Part shown: piece after piece, positions 18,101 through 27,650 of the stretch | Layout: every line of letters begins with the position of its first letter | Numbering within the stretch: position 1 is the stretch's first letter | Source of the DNA: Verrucomicrobiaceae bacterium UBA2429 | GTDB lineage: Bacteria > Verrucomicrobiota > Verrucomicrobiia > Verrucomicrobiales > Verrucomicrobiaceae | Assembly (NCBI GenBank): GCA_002343505.1 | Contig: DDQZ01000046.1 | Location: forward strand, 2,484 to 66,483 | DNA: 64,000 bases | Reading direction: 5' to 3' | Translations under genes and position numbers: made by a program | Notes under the pieces: model-generated | What the model was told of the DNA's origin: nothing | Database searches by the model: none | Seen by the model: the letters and a program-made list of their open reading frames with translations, nothing else

Positions 18101-18694
18101 GAGGTCTTTGGCCTCGCGCACGATGCGCATGCCGCGACCACCGCCACCGAAGGCCGCCTTGATGATCAGCGGAAAGCCGATTTTCTTCGCCACTGCGATC
18201 GCTTCCTTGCGATCACTCACCGGCTCGTCGGTGCCTTCGAGGATCGGCACGTTCAATTTGCGAGCGACATTCCGCGCGGCCGTTTTGTCGCCCATCATCG
18301 TCAAAATCTTCGTATCCGGCCCGATGAAGATGATGCCCGCCTTTTCGCAGGTCTTCGAGAAATCCGGATTCTCGCTGAGAAAGCCGTAGCCGGGGTGGAT
18401 GGCGTCCACGCCCTTTTCCTTCGCCAGCGTCACGATGCCTTCGACATCGAGGTAAGCGCCGAGCGGCCCTTTGTCCTTGTTCAGCTCATAGGCCTCATCC
18501 GCCTTGAAGCGATGCGGGCAAAACCGGTCCTCCTGCGCATAAATGCCCACCGTGCGAATCCCCAACTCCGTGGCCGCGCGCATGACGCGGATGGCGATTT
18601 CGGAGCGGTTCGCCACCATGAGCTTCTTGATCGGGCGGATCGCAGGCGGGGCGGAGGCGCTGACGGCGGACTTGGCGGCGGATTTCTTGGGCAT
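15155..18694 (-). CDS. pyc: Pyruvate carboxylase
   Basis: About 1179 aa, normal for the single-chain enzyme. It makes oxaloacetate from pyruvate, bicarbonate and ATP. The start at 18694 (MPKKSAAKSA) is preferred; upstream residues overlap the divergent gene. Domains in order: biotin carboxylase with ATP-grasp (~25-490; AAFGGGGRGMRIV, EMNPRIQVEHTVTEE); carboxyltransferase (from ~550; LLLTDTTMRDAHQSLLATRM, FHTHDTSG); PYC/OADA region (~870-1070); and a biotinyl domain with LTLEAMKM, the biotin Lys at ~1144. It replenishes the TCA cycle. A divergent PIG-L gene lies 135 nt away. Confidence 0.97.
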   Translation of the reverse strand: MPKKSAAKSAVSASAPPAIRPIKKLMVANRSEIAIRVMRAATELGIRTVGIYAQEDRFCPHRFKADEAYELNKDKGPLGAYLDVEGIVTLAKEKGVDAIHPGYGFLSENPDFSKTCEKAGIIFIGPDTKILTMMGDKTAARNVARKLNVPILEGTDEPVSDRKEAIAVAKKIGFPLIIKAAFGGGGRGMRIVREAKDLEKLLDEAQTEAERAFGNGAVFLEKFVGKAKHIEVQILADKHGTVLHLHERDCSVQRRHQKVIEQAPSYGVKQEIIDGLCDAAVKLAEEVKYTHAGTVEFLVDHETGEWYFIEMNPRIQVEHTVTEEITSIDIVRSQILIAQGYQMHQEPLGLPPQEKIEKSGFAIQCRITTEDPENAFTPDFGRILNYRSPGGFGVRLDGALGATNAVVTPYYDSMLVKMTVFARTYQQALDRMDRGLREFRIRGVKTNIPFLMNVVHHPDFKTGQATTRFIDNNPDLLKFTARKDRATKLLNYLADTIVNGNPFAKGHKPEKPFTAPPIPKYDHRIAPVKGTKDLLTEMGPEKFCKDWVARQKRLLLTDTTMRDAHQSLLATRMRTFDMLAVADAVARRTPNLFSLEMWGGATFDVSMRFLREDPWERLRQIREKVPNILLQMLFRGSNAVGYTNYPDNVVKGFIKHAAQNGMDIFRIFDSLNYLPNLKAAMEAVREDTTSICEGTLCYTGDILDPKRDKYDLQYYVRLAKELEKMGAHMLCIKDMAGLVRPFAAKKLVKALKDEVGLPIHFHTHDTSGLNASSYLEASLAGVDVVDAAISSLSGGTSQPNLNSLVAAMQHTPRDTGLDPEALQEFSDYWAAVRAFYKPFDTAEPYGTAEVYLHEMPGGQYTNLKEQAIGMGFGPRWPEIAHAYAEVNQLCGDIVKVTPSSKVVGDLAIECVARGVKPADIFNLTGTKWSKDVTSMFEGWLGEPFYGMEANKAADSRKKWNKLADAIVGKDGKRIKGRPGTHAAKINLADVRAELKGKLKKDPTEDDVWSYLMYPDVFLKFADFRKAHGDVSVLPTPAYYYGLRDKEEIHISLEEGKTLFVRLLNMTEPDAAGQQTAIFELNGYPRHTTVTNKALAKNAVTKTKADPADSSQVGAPMPGMVASIAVSVGQKVKEGETLLTLEAMKMFAAVASPTAGTVSEICVKIGESVESKDLLVRLVK

Positions 18695-18829
18695 GTGAGG
18701 TTGGGATGAAAAAGACGGGCTGATTTTCAATGGCGGACGGCCTTTTGCAAGGTGGGGATGATAGAGGCGGGAAGTTCGGGGAGATTCTTTTGACAAGTCC
18801 GGTGGATTCCCGGACAAAAGCGCCCCGCC

Positions 18830-19624
18830 ATGCCCTCCGTCCTCGCCCTCTTCGCCCACCCAGATGACATCGAATTCGTCGCCGCAGGCACCATGCTTCT
18901 ACTCCAGGAAAAAGGCTGGGACCTGCATTACATGAACCTCTGCACGGGCAATGGCGGCTCGGTGGAGATGGACGGCCCCACTACCGCGCGCACGCGCCTG
19001 GCCGAGGCGCAGGAGGCGGCGCGCATCCTCGGCGCCACATTTTATCCACCCATAAGCGATGACCTGGAGGTGACTTACAGCGTGCCCTTGCTGCGCAAGG
19101 TGGCAGCCGTGGTGCGGCAGGCGCGCCCGAGCATCGTGCTCACGCACTCGCCCGCCGACTACATGGAGGATCATCAAAACACGCAGCGACTGGCCTGCAC
19201 GGGTGCGTTTGCCCACGCCATCCAAAACTTCGTCACCGACCCGCCCGAGCCCTCCTTTTTGCATGATGTCACCGTCTATCACGCCATGCCGCACGGCCTG
19301 TGCGATCCGCTGCGCAAGCGCATCCACGCCGGCTCCTATGTGAACACCACGCGCGTCCATGCCAGAAAGCGCGAGTCTTTGGCCGCGCATGCCAGCCAGA
19401 AAAACTGGCTCGATGTCAGCCAGGGGATGGACTCCTATCTCGTGAGCATGGACGAGGCCTCGCGCAAAGTGGGGCGGCTTTCCGGCCGGTTCGAGCATGC
19501 CGAGGGCTGGCGCAGGCATCTGCACTTGGGCTTCAGCGGCAGCGAGATTGACCCGCTCAAAGACGCGCTGGGTGAAGACTGCCTCATCAACGAAGCCTAC
19601 GAGACCTGGCTTCAGCAGCCATGA
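18830..19624 (+). CDS. PIG-L family deacetylase
   Basis: About 264 aa. This is the LmbE/PIG-L zinc deacetylase fold. The N-terminal AHPDDIE is the metal-binding and catalytic AHPDD motif, and LTHSPADYMEDHQNT carries the third His with HxxH-like spacing. It removes an acetyl group from an N-acetylglucosaminyl compound (as in bacillithiol, mycothiol or GPI-like pathways) or another sugar; the substrate is unknown. It is cytosolic with no signal peptide. It is transcribed divergently from pyc and ends flush against lspA on the other strand. Confidence 0.9.
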   Translation: MPSVLALFAHPDDIEFVAAGTMLLLQEKGWDLHYMNLCTGNGGSVEMDGPTTARTRLAEAQEAARILGATFYPPISDDLEVTYSVPLLRKVAAVVRQARPSIVLTHSPADYMEDHQNTQRLACTGAFAHAIQNFVTDPPEPSFLHDVTVYHAMPHGLCDPLRKRIHAGSYVNTTRVHARKRESLAAHASQKNWLDVSQGMDSYLVSMDEASRKVGRLSGRFEHAEGWRRHLHLGFSGSEIDPLKDALGEDCLINEAYETWLQQP

Positions 19625-20116
19625 TCACGGCTTCTTCGCCGACAGCTTCGCCTCGGTGAAGGAAGCGAGCGCAAGCAGGATGGCGGCGGAGACCACGCAG
19701 GAATCCGCCACATTGAAGGACGGCCAGGGATTGAAAGGCGGGAAGCCGAAGTCGAAGAGCAGGAAGTCCACCACATAGCCGTGCATGAGGCGGTCAGTGA
19801 GATTGCCGAAGATGCCCGCCACGAGCAGCGCCACCGCCGCGCGGCTCATCCAGCCGGGGAAGGCGCCCTTCCGGTGGAGCCAGATGATGAAGGCCAGCGC
19901 GCCAAGAGAGATGGCGCCAAAGGCGTAATTGGCGTATTCCGTGCCATTGAACATGCCGAAGGCCACGCCCGTGTTCGCCGTGTGGTGCAGCCAGAAGATG
20001 CCGGGAATGACCTCGCGCATGTCCTCATGCAGGCGGAACTCGCGCACGATCCAGAGCTTTGTCCACTGGTCGAGGACGTAGAGCGGCAGGCTGAGGAGAA
20101 GCAGGAGGCGGATCAT
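19625..20116 (-). CDS. lspA: Lipoprotein signal peptidase (signal peptidase II)
   Basis: About 163 aa with four membrane segments. LspA removes signal peptides from diacylglyceryl prolipoproteins. Conserved blocks are DQWTKLWI near the N-terminus, NTGVAFGMF, GNLTDRLMHGYVVDF with the first catalytic Asp, and FNVADSCV with the second. Several lipoproteins in this window would be its substrates. It converges on the PIG-L gene with no spacer. Confidence 0.96.
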   Translation of the reverse strand: MIRLLLLLSLPLYVLDQWTKLWIVREFRLHEDMREVIPGIFWLHHTANTGVAFGMFNGTEYANYAFGAISLGALAFIIWLHRKGAFPGWMSRAAVALLVAGIFGNLTDRLMHGYVVDFLLFDFGFPPFNPWPSFNVADSCVVSAAILLALASFTEAKLSAKKP

Positions 20117-20221
20117 CGGGGGGCGACCCAGGTAGCCGGAAAAGTGGCCGCATCAAGCACAGGCAGGCTCGACAAGGCGGAAGGCAGCGGCTTAAATCCC
20201 GCCGAATCCTCTCCCGCCATC

Positions 20222-21064
20222 ATGCACTTCCACATCACCAAAGACGGCCAGCAGTTCGGTCCCCTGCCTGTGGACGAAATCCGCCAGCGCATCGCCGCAG
20301 GCTACTTCTCCGAGGACGACCTGGCCTGGACCGAGGGCATGACCGACTGGCGTCCGCTGCGCGAGGCTCTGCCCGCCCCCCTGGCTCCGCCGCCCATCTA
20401 TCAAACCGGCGCCAAGCCCGCGCAGATCCTCCCCTCGAAGCCGTCCGCGGCCGCTGCCGCCCGCACTTCCGGTCTGGCCGTGGCGAGCCTCGTCTGCGGC
20501 TTGATCGGCATCGTCATCCCGCTGGTTCCGGCCCTGCTTGCGGTCATTTTCGGCCACATCGCCCGCTCCTCCATCAAGCGCTCCGCAGGCGCGCTGAGCG
20601 GCGCGGGCATGGCGCTGGCGGGCGTCATTACAGGCTATTTGATGCTGTTCGTCGTGGTCCTGGCCATCGCCGCCTCGCTGTTGGTGCCCGCTTTTTCCGT
20701 CATGGCGGAAAAGGCTGTCCAAATCAAAAGCACCAACAACGCCCGCCAGCTCGTGCTGGGGATGAAAATGTTCACCGCCGACAACAAGGGCGCCTATCCG
20801 CCCGACCTGGAGACACTTTTCAAAGAAGGCTACCTTGAGGATCGCCGTCTGCTGGAATGCATCGTGGACCGCAACGGCAATCAAGTCGGCTGGGACTACC
20901 GGGGCGCGGGCCTGAGCGGCACCACAGCGGGGAACACCCTCGTCCTGGTCAGCGGCGGCGAGTCGCGCGCCGGCGTCATGATCGCCGCCTTCGCCGACGG
21001 CTCCACGCAGGTGCTCAACGCGGAGAAACTGCGCCAGATCGAGGACCAGCGCGGCCCGCCTTGA
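20222..21064 (+). CDS. GYF-domain membrane protein with DUF4190-like and pilin-like parts
   Basis: About 280 aa from the ATG at 20222. The N-terminal ~50 residues are a GYF_2-type domain (QFGPLPVDEIRQRIAAGYFS, WTEGMTDWRPL). The middle holds two membrane helices with the DUF4190-like pattern SGLAVASLVCGLIG, then a third helix. The C-terminal part (AFSVMAEKAVQIKSTNNARQ onward) resembles the exposed region of type II secretion-like pseudopilins, with a processed date-line of N-terminal helix plus loop. Exact function unknown; the architecture is frequent in Verrucomicrobia. Confidence 0.72.
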   Translation: MHFHITKDGQQFGPLPVDEIRQRIAAGYFSEDDLAWTEGMTDWRPLREALPAPLAPPPIYQTGAKPAQILPSKPSAAAAARTSGLAVASLVCGLIGIVIPLVPALLAVIFGHIARSSIKRSAGALSGAGMALAGVITGYLMLFVVVLAIAASLLVPAFSVMAEKAVQIKSTNNARQLVLGMKMFTADNKGAYPPDLETLFKEGYLEDRRLLECIVDRNGNQVGWDYRGAGLSGTTAGNTLVLVSGGESRAGVMIAAFADGSTQVLNAEKLRQIEDQRGPP

Positions 21065-21073
21065 GGCTGCCCC

Positions 21074-23023
<1,950 letters not shown>

Positions 23024-23032
23024 GGGAGAAGA

Positions 23033-25513
23033 TCAGTCGTGAAGGGTGAGTGTGGAGAAAAGCTCCTCATACTGCCGCAGTACGGAGTCGAGCGAGAAAT
23101 GCGCCTCGATGCGCGCGCGTCCCGCCAGACCGAGGGCGCGGCGTTCGGATTCCGGGAGCGTAAGAATGCGGAGCATGGCGGTGGCGAGAAGATGCGAAGT
23201 TCGAAATTCGAAATTCGAAGTTTGAGGCTCGGAGATTGGGTTGCATTGGGATGCGTTTCCCCGAGTGTCCAGCGAACTGAGGACACCCGTCTCCGTAGGC
23301 GCATTCGCCAGAATGCGGGGATCGGTTTCATGCGCGTGACCGGTCTCCCGCGCTTTGGCAAGCGCGCCTACGGCAGCCGCCCCCCCCATCACCCAGCGCG
23401 TGTCGCCGATGTCCGTGGCCACCACGGGCACGCCGCAGGCCATGGCCTCGCCTATGACGTTGGGGAAGCCCTCGCCGAACGAGGAGGACGACACGGCGAG
23501 GTCCAGCGAAGCCGTTAGTTCCGGCAGATCGTGGCGCTCCCCGAGCAGACGCACCGCGCCCGCCGCCGCGCCGAAGTGCCGGGTGACGCACTCGACCAGC
23601 CCGGCATTGCCGTCATCCACACCCGGCCCGGCCAGAAGGAACTCCACGTCCGGCATCTGCCGCGCCACGAGCGCCGCCGCCTCGACAAATGCGGGGTAGT
23701 CCTTCATCGCCGTGTACCGCCCGAAACGTCCCACGCGCAGCTTGCTCCCGGCGGCTCGCGGTCGCGGCAAAGGCCGCCATTTTTCCAAATCGAACCCGTT
23801 CGGGATCAGCCGCGTCTTTGCCGCCTCGTAACCCAGCGCCTCATGCTGGCGCGCGCTGGTCTCCGAGTTGTAAGTGATGACATCCGCCAGCGCGGACAGC
23901 TTTGCCAGCAGGCGGATCACCAGCGCCGAGCCGCGTTTTTCCAAGGCGAGATCGTAGAGCGACTGGCGGATGTTCCAGACCACGGGCACGCGCCGTCCGC
24001 CCAGACTGCGCGCCATCAGCGCCGCGAGACAGCCGTGATACATCCAGCCCATGATCAAAACCGGACGCCGCGCGCGCACGAGCGCCGCCAGTTGCAGCAA
24101 AGCCCCCGCCGTGGGCCGCCCTGCGGGCATGTCCAGGCTATGGACCTCGATGCCCGCCGCGCGCAGCGTCTCCACATGCTTGCCACCGGCAGTGAGGGAA
24201 AGCACGCTGTGGCTGTGCCCGCCGAACCGTGTCACGAGCTGCGTGAGCATCATTTCCGCGCCGCCGGTGCCGAGGCCGGTGGTGATCCAGAGAATGCGCG
24301 GCTTTTCCGCCACTGGCGCGCCGCCGAGCAGGGACTCGGTGCGCTCCACGAGCCGCTCCACGCTGAACTCCACCCGCACGCGCTCCCGCAAGCGCGCGCC
24401 AAGCGCCGCGCGTGACTCGCTGTCCAAGTCCATCAAAGCGCGCATCTTTGCCGCCAGCGCTGGCGTGTCTCCGGCGGGGAAAGTCCACTCCGCGCCGCCG
24501 AGCAGAAAAGCCGAGTCCCCAACCGCGCTGGCGATGCATGGCAGGCCGTGGGACATCGCCTCCGCCAGCACATTGGAAAAGCCCTCGTGCTCCGAGGCGG
24601 ACACCACCGCGCCAAGCCCGCCATACACCGCCGCCATGTCGCCGGTGACCGGCAGCCATTCCAGACAGTCCTCCAGGCCGAGTTCGGCGGACAAGGCGCG
24701 CATCCGCTCCGCATAGGCGTCCGTGCCGCCGCCCACGCACACGAAGCGCGCCTGCGGATGCGAGCGCCGCGCCTCCGCCGCCGCGCGCAGGAAGGTGGCG
24801 TGGTCCTTGGCCGGATGCAGGCGGCCAATGAGGCCGAAGCGGAACTCGGGTTTCTGCGCCGGAAGCGCGGCCTCCGCCGGCGCTTCGATCCCGTTCGGCA
24901 CCACAATAAAGCGGTCCGCCGGGTAGCCGTGGCCGAGGTAGTAGTCGCGGCCAGCCTGCGAATTCGCCACGATGAGGTCGGCCAGCCCTGAGCAAAGGCA
25001 GTTCAGGCGGAAGCTCAACCGCCCCAGCCAGCCCCAGGTGTCCGCGTCCGTGCGCGAGTCGCGAATGCCCCAGACCACGAGCGGCCGACCGCAGAAGGGC
25101 TTCATCATCAGCGCGGCCAGATTCGCCTCATGCAAATAGCCGTGCAGCACATCCGGGCGCAACTCCCGCAGCACGCGCCGCAGCCGGAGGAAAAAGCCCG
25201 CCATGTCCCACCGGCGGCGCTTGTTCACGCACACGCAGCGCACCCCGGAGGCGCGCAGTTCCGCTTCAAATTCGCCCGGATAAAAATGCACCACCGTCAC
25301 CTCCCACCCGGCCCGCTTTGCCAGGGAGGATGCCAGCACCGTCAACTGCCGCTGCGCCCCTCCGCGTCCGAGGTCGCGGATGAGGAAAACGAGGTGTCTT
25401 GCAGGGGGGGCGGCTGGCACCGGGAACGATAATCGCCATAACAACACCCTGGCAATCAGGGAATCTTGGAGCTCGTCAGACTGTCCCAAACTCCGTCTGA
25501 CCCGTCCGCACAT
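23033..25513 (-). CDS. Tandem GT4-type double glycosyltransferase
   Basis: About 826 aa with two complete GT-B (GT4-like) modules in one frame. Module 1 spans ~40-400: LGRGGAQRQL near the N-terminus, VVPNGIEAP, and the donor-site E-x7-E as SEHEGFSNVLAEAM. Module 2 starts at RILWITTGLGTGGAEMML (~405): RLIPNGFDLEKW, then SSSFGEGFPNVIGEAMACG. Both resemble retaining transferases of polysaccharide assembly. Module 2 carries an extra ~55-residue stretch (~714-770) just before LATAMLRILTL that is encoded by repeat elements (see repeats at 23194 and 23293). It probably acts with asnB downstream. Confidence 0.85.
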   Translation of the reverse strand: MCGRVRRSLGQSDELQDSLIARVLLWRLSFPVPAAPPARHLVFLIRDLGRGGAQRQLTVLASSLAKRAGWEVTVVHFYPGEFEAELRASGVRCVCVNKRRRWDMAGFFLRLRRVLRELRPDVLHGYLHEANLAALMMKPFCGRPLVVWGIRDSRTDADTWGWLGRLSFRLNCLCSGLADLIVANSQAGRDYYLGHGYPADRFIVVPNGIEAPAEAALPAQKPEFRFGLIGRLHPAKDHATFLRAAAEARRSHPQARFVCVGGGTDAYAERMRALSAELGLEDCLEWLPVTGDMAAVYGGLGAVVSASEHEGFSNVLAEAMSHGLPCIASAVGDSAFLLGGAEWTFPAGDTPALAAKMRALMDLDSESRAALGARLRERVRVEFSVERLVERTESLLGGAPVAEKPRILWITTGLGTGGAEMMLTQLVTRFGGHSHSVLSLTAGGKHVETLRAAGIEVHSLDMPAGRPTAGALLQLAALVRARRPVLIMGWMYHGCLAALMARSLGGRRVPVVWNIRQSLYDLALEKRGSALVIRLLAKLSALADVITYNSETSARQHEALGYEAAKTRLIPNGFDLEKWRPLPRPRAAGSKLRVGRFGRYTAMKDYPAFVEAAALVARQMPDVEFLLAGPGVDDGNAGLVECVTRHFGAAAGAVRLLGERHDLPELTASLDLAVSSSSFGEGFPNVIGEAMACGVPVVATDIGDTRWVMGGAAAVGALAKARETGHAHETDPRILANAPTETGVLSSLDTRGNASQCNPISEPQTSNFEFRTSHLLATAMLRILTLPESERRALGLAGRARIEAHFSLDSVLRQYEELFSTLTLHD
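23194..23236. repeat. TTCGAA-rich repeat, copy 4, inside a coding region
   Basis: AAGTTCGAAATTCGAAATTC and flanking words lie inside the glycosyltransferase gene. They encode SNFEFRTS on the minus strand, about residues 758-772. The other copies of this tract are intergenic. Confidence 0.65.
23293..23373. repeat. In-frame palindromic element (GTAGGCGC family), copy 1
   Basis: An 81-bp imperfect palindrome with outer arms CCGTAGGCGC and GCGCCTACGG, and inner pairing CGCCAGAATGCGGG with CCCGCGCTTTGGC. Its length is 27 codons, so the host glycosyltransferase frame is kept. On the minus strand it encodes a peptide starting VGALAKARE and ending ILANAPT. The same element recurs at 39297-39362 in the copper oxidase. 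Confidence 0.75.
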
Positions 25514-25663
25514 CCGTCTGACTGGACCTCAAGGCGCACCTCGTATGAAAATCACCGCACAAACTGTGGCAGACGGGCCTTCATCCTGCTCCCGGCTTCG
25601 CAGAAATTATCCGGTGACAGCGCCGGAGGAAGAAACTACCATCCCGCCGTTTTCCCCCGAATC

Positions 25664-27583
25664 ATGGACAGCCCCGCCCCAGATGGAAAGATGAACGCGC
25701 CGCCTGCCTCCGCGCCGGTGACCTCGCACACCATGCCCGTTACGGGGGAGGCGGATTTTGACCAGACCATCAAGATCAAGACTCCCGGCGCGGGCATGAT
25801 GGTCTTTGGCCGCTACAAACTCACCCGCGTGCTGGGGCGCGGCGGCATGGGCGTGGTGTGGCTGGCGGATGACATCAAGCTGGAGCGGCCCGTGGCCTTG
25901 AAATTCCTCCCCAGCCTCATCGGCCTCGATCCCGCCGCGGTGAAGGAACTCAAAACCGAGACCCGCCGCGGCCTCGAGCTTTCCCACCCGAACATCGTCC
26001 GCATTTACGACTTCGTGGATGACGAGGAGGCCGCCGCCATCTCCATGGAATATGTGGATGGCAAAACGCTCTCCGAACTGCGTCTGGGCACCGAGCACGG
26101 CGTCTTCAGCGCGCAGGAAATCTCGAAGTGGCTGCTCGGTGTCTGCGACGCGCTCGACTACGCCCACTTTCAGCGCAAAGTCGTCCACCGCGACCTCAAG
26201 CCAGCGAACATCATGTTCGCTGAAAAAGGCAGCGTGGCCAAGCTGGCCGACTTCGGCATCGCCCGCAGCCTCTCCGACACCATGAGCCGCCTCTCCGCCG
26301 CGCACACCGGCAGCAGCGGCACCCTGCCCTACATGAGCCCGCAGCAGGCCATGGGGGAGCGCCCCCTGCCCACGGACGATGTTTACTCCCTCGGCGCCAC
26401 GATTTACGAACTGCTCACCGGCAAGCCGCCCTTTTACCGGGGCGACCTGCCCACCCAGATTCACGGCAAGGTGCCCCCGCGCATGGCCGAGCGCCGCGAG
26501 GAACTCGAGGTCAAAGCTCCCGATGCCATCCCTGATGTGTGGGAAACCGTCATCGCCATGTGCCTGCACAAAGACCCTGCGATGCGTCCGGCCAACGCGG
26601 GCCAGCTCGCCGAATTGCTCGGCCTCAAGCCCGCCTCCAGCACCAGCAGAGCCTACCCGCGCATCCCCCCGCCGTCCGCCGCCAAGCCTGAAAAGAAAAA
26701 CTTGCTGCCGCTCGCCCTGGCCGGAGCCGGTGTCGTCATCGCAGGAGCCGCCTATTGGATGCTCTCCGGGGGCGGGGAAAAAACCGCGCCTGTCGTGGCA
26801 GCGGCTGCCGCCGCCAATGAGCCGGCTGCTTCTCCCGCCCCTGAAAAAGAAGCCGCTCCTCCACCGGTGCAGCCGTCACCTGCGGAGACACCACCGTCCG
26901 AAGCCGCCACCGCAGCCGTCACGCAGCCTGCGGAGCCTGCCCCCGCGCCTGACGCCCTTCCGGCAGCCATGCCCGCCGCCGCGCAGACCACGCCCGCGCC
27001 AGCCGCGCCGCCGGCCATGACACCCGCCGCCGCGCCTGCCGGGTTGCCGGCGGACATTGCCAATGTCGTCGCCACCTCGCCGCCGCTCATTGTGCAGGAA
27101 AAGCCGCCCGAGCCGGAGGTCATCACGCCCGACAAATTCGTGGGGCCGGTCATTCCGCCGCAGGCCCCCGTGACGGAGCCCGCCGCCGGCTACTGGACCG
27201 TGGAGCAGATGTATCCCACGCCGCCTTATTCCGGCTACAGCGCGAACGGGAAGAAGCACCTGCTCTACCGCGCGCAGGGCCTGCTCAAGGAAAAAGGCCT
27301 CTACACCTCCACCCTCGACGGCAAGGAGGGCAAGAACACCCACAACGCCATCCTGCTTTTCCAAGTCCGCAGCGGCCTGGCCGCCAACGGCTTCCTCGAC
27401 GTGCCCACACTCATCGCCATGGGCCTGGCGGGCGAGTCCGACAAGCCTGACTGGACCGGTGGCAGTTCCGTCGCCTCCGGCGGCTACCGCAAGCGCAGCA
27501 GCAAGTCCGCCGAGGAACCCAATTTCTTCCAGCGCGCCACCAAGTCCGTGGGCAAACTCTTCGGCGGCGGCGACAAAAAATAA
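25664..27583 (+). CDS. Hanks-type serine/threonine protein kinase with C-terminal PG-binding-like domain
   Basis: About 639 aa from the ATG at 25664 (MDSPAPDGKMNAPP); upstream in-frame ATGs lack coding character. The kinase domain (~50-320) has GRGGMGVVW (ATP loop), the Lys in VALKFLPS, HRDLKPANIM (catalytic loop), DFGIARS and MSPQQAMGE in place of APE. A single membrane helix (~350-370) is followed by a Pro/Ala-rich extracytoplasmic linker of ~150 residues. The end has a peptidoglycan-binding-1-like fold (GLLKEKGLYTSTLDG, ILLFQVRSGLAANG). It is probably a receptor kinase sensing the cell wall. A PP2C partner lies at 3.3 kb. Confidence 0.92.
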   Translation: MDSPAPDGKMNAPPASAPVTSHTMPVTGEADFDQTIKIKTPGAGMMVFGRYKLTRVLGRGGMGVVWLADDIKLERPVALKFLPSLIGLDPAAVKELKTETRRGLELSHPNIVRIYDFVDDEEAAAISMEYVDGKTLSELRLGTEHGVFSAQEISKWLLGVCDALDYAHFQRKVVHRDLKPANIMFAEKGSVAKLADFGIARSLSDTMSRLSAAHTGSSGTLPYMSPQQAMGERPLPTDDVYSLGATIYELLTGKPPFYRGDLPTQIHGKVPPRMAERREELEVKAPDAIPDVWETVIAMCLHKDPAMRPANAGQLAELLGLKPASSTSRAYPRIPPPSAAKPEKKNLLPLALAGAGVVIAGAAYWMLSGGGEKTAPVVAAAAAANEPAASPAPEKEAAPPPVQPSPAETPPSEAATAAVTQPAEPAPAPDALPAAMPAAAQTTPAPAAPPAMTPAAAPAGLPADIANVVATSPPLIVQEKPPEPEVITPDKFVGPVIPPQAPVTEPAAGYWTVEQMYPTPPYSGYSANGKKHLLYRAQGLLKEKGLYTSTLDGKEGKNTHNAILLFQVRSGLAANGFLDVPTLIAMGLAGESDKPDWTGGSSVASGGYRKRSSKSAEEPNFFQRATKSVGKLFGGGDKK

Positions 27584-27650
27584 CGGCGCGGTTTCTTTGC
27601 CCGCACCTGTTGCCACTTGCGCCGCGCTGGCGGGCGGTCTCCCATGCGCC

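Noticed and set aside
15308..18709. A ~1130-residue open frame antisense to pyruvate carboxylase
   Set aside because: A GC-rich shadow frame; the opposite strand encodes a complete pyruvate carboxylase with all catalytic motifs.
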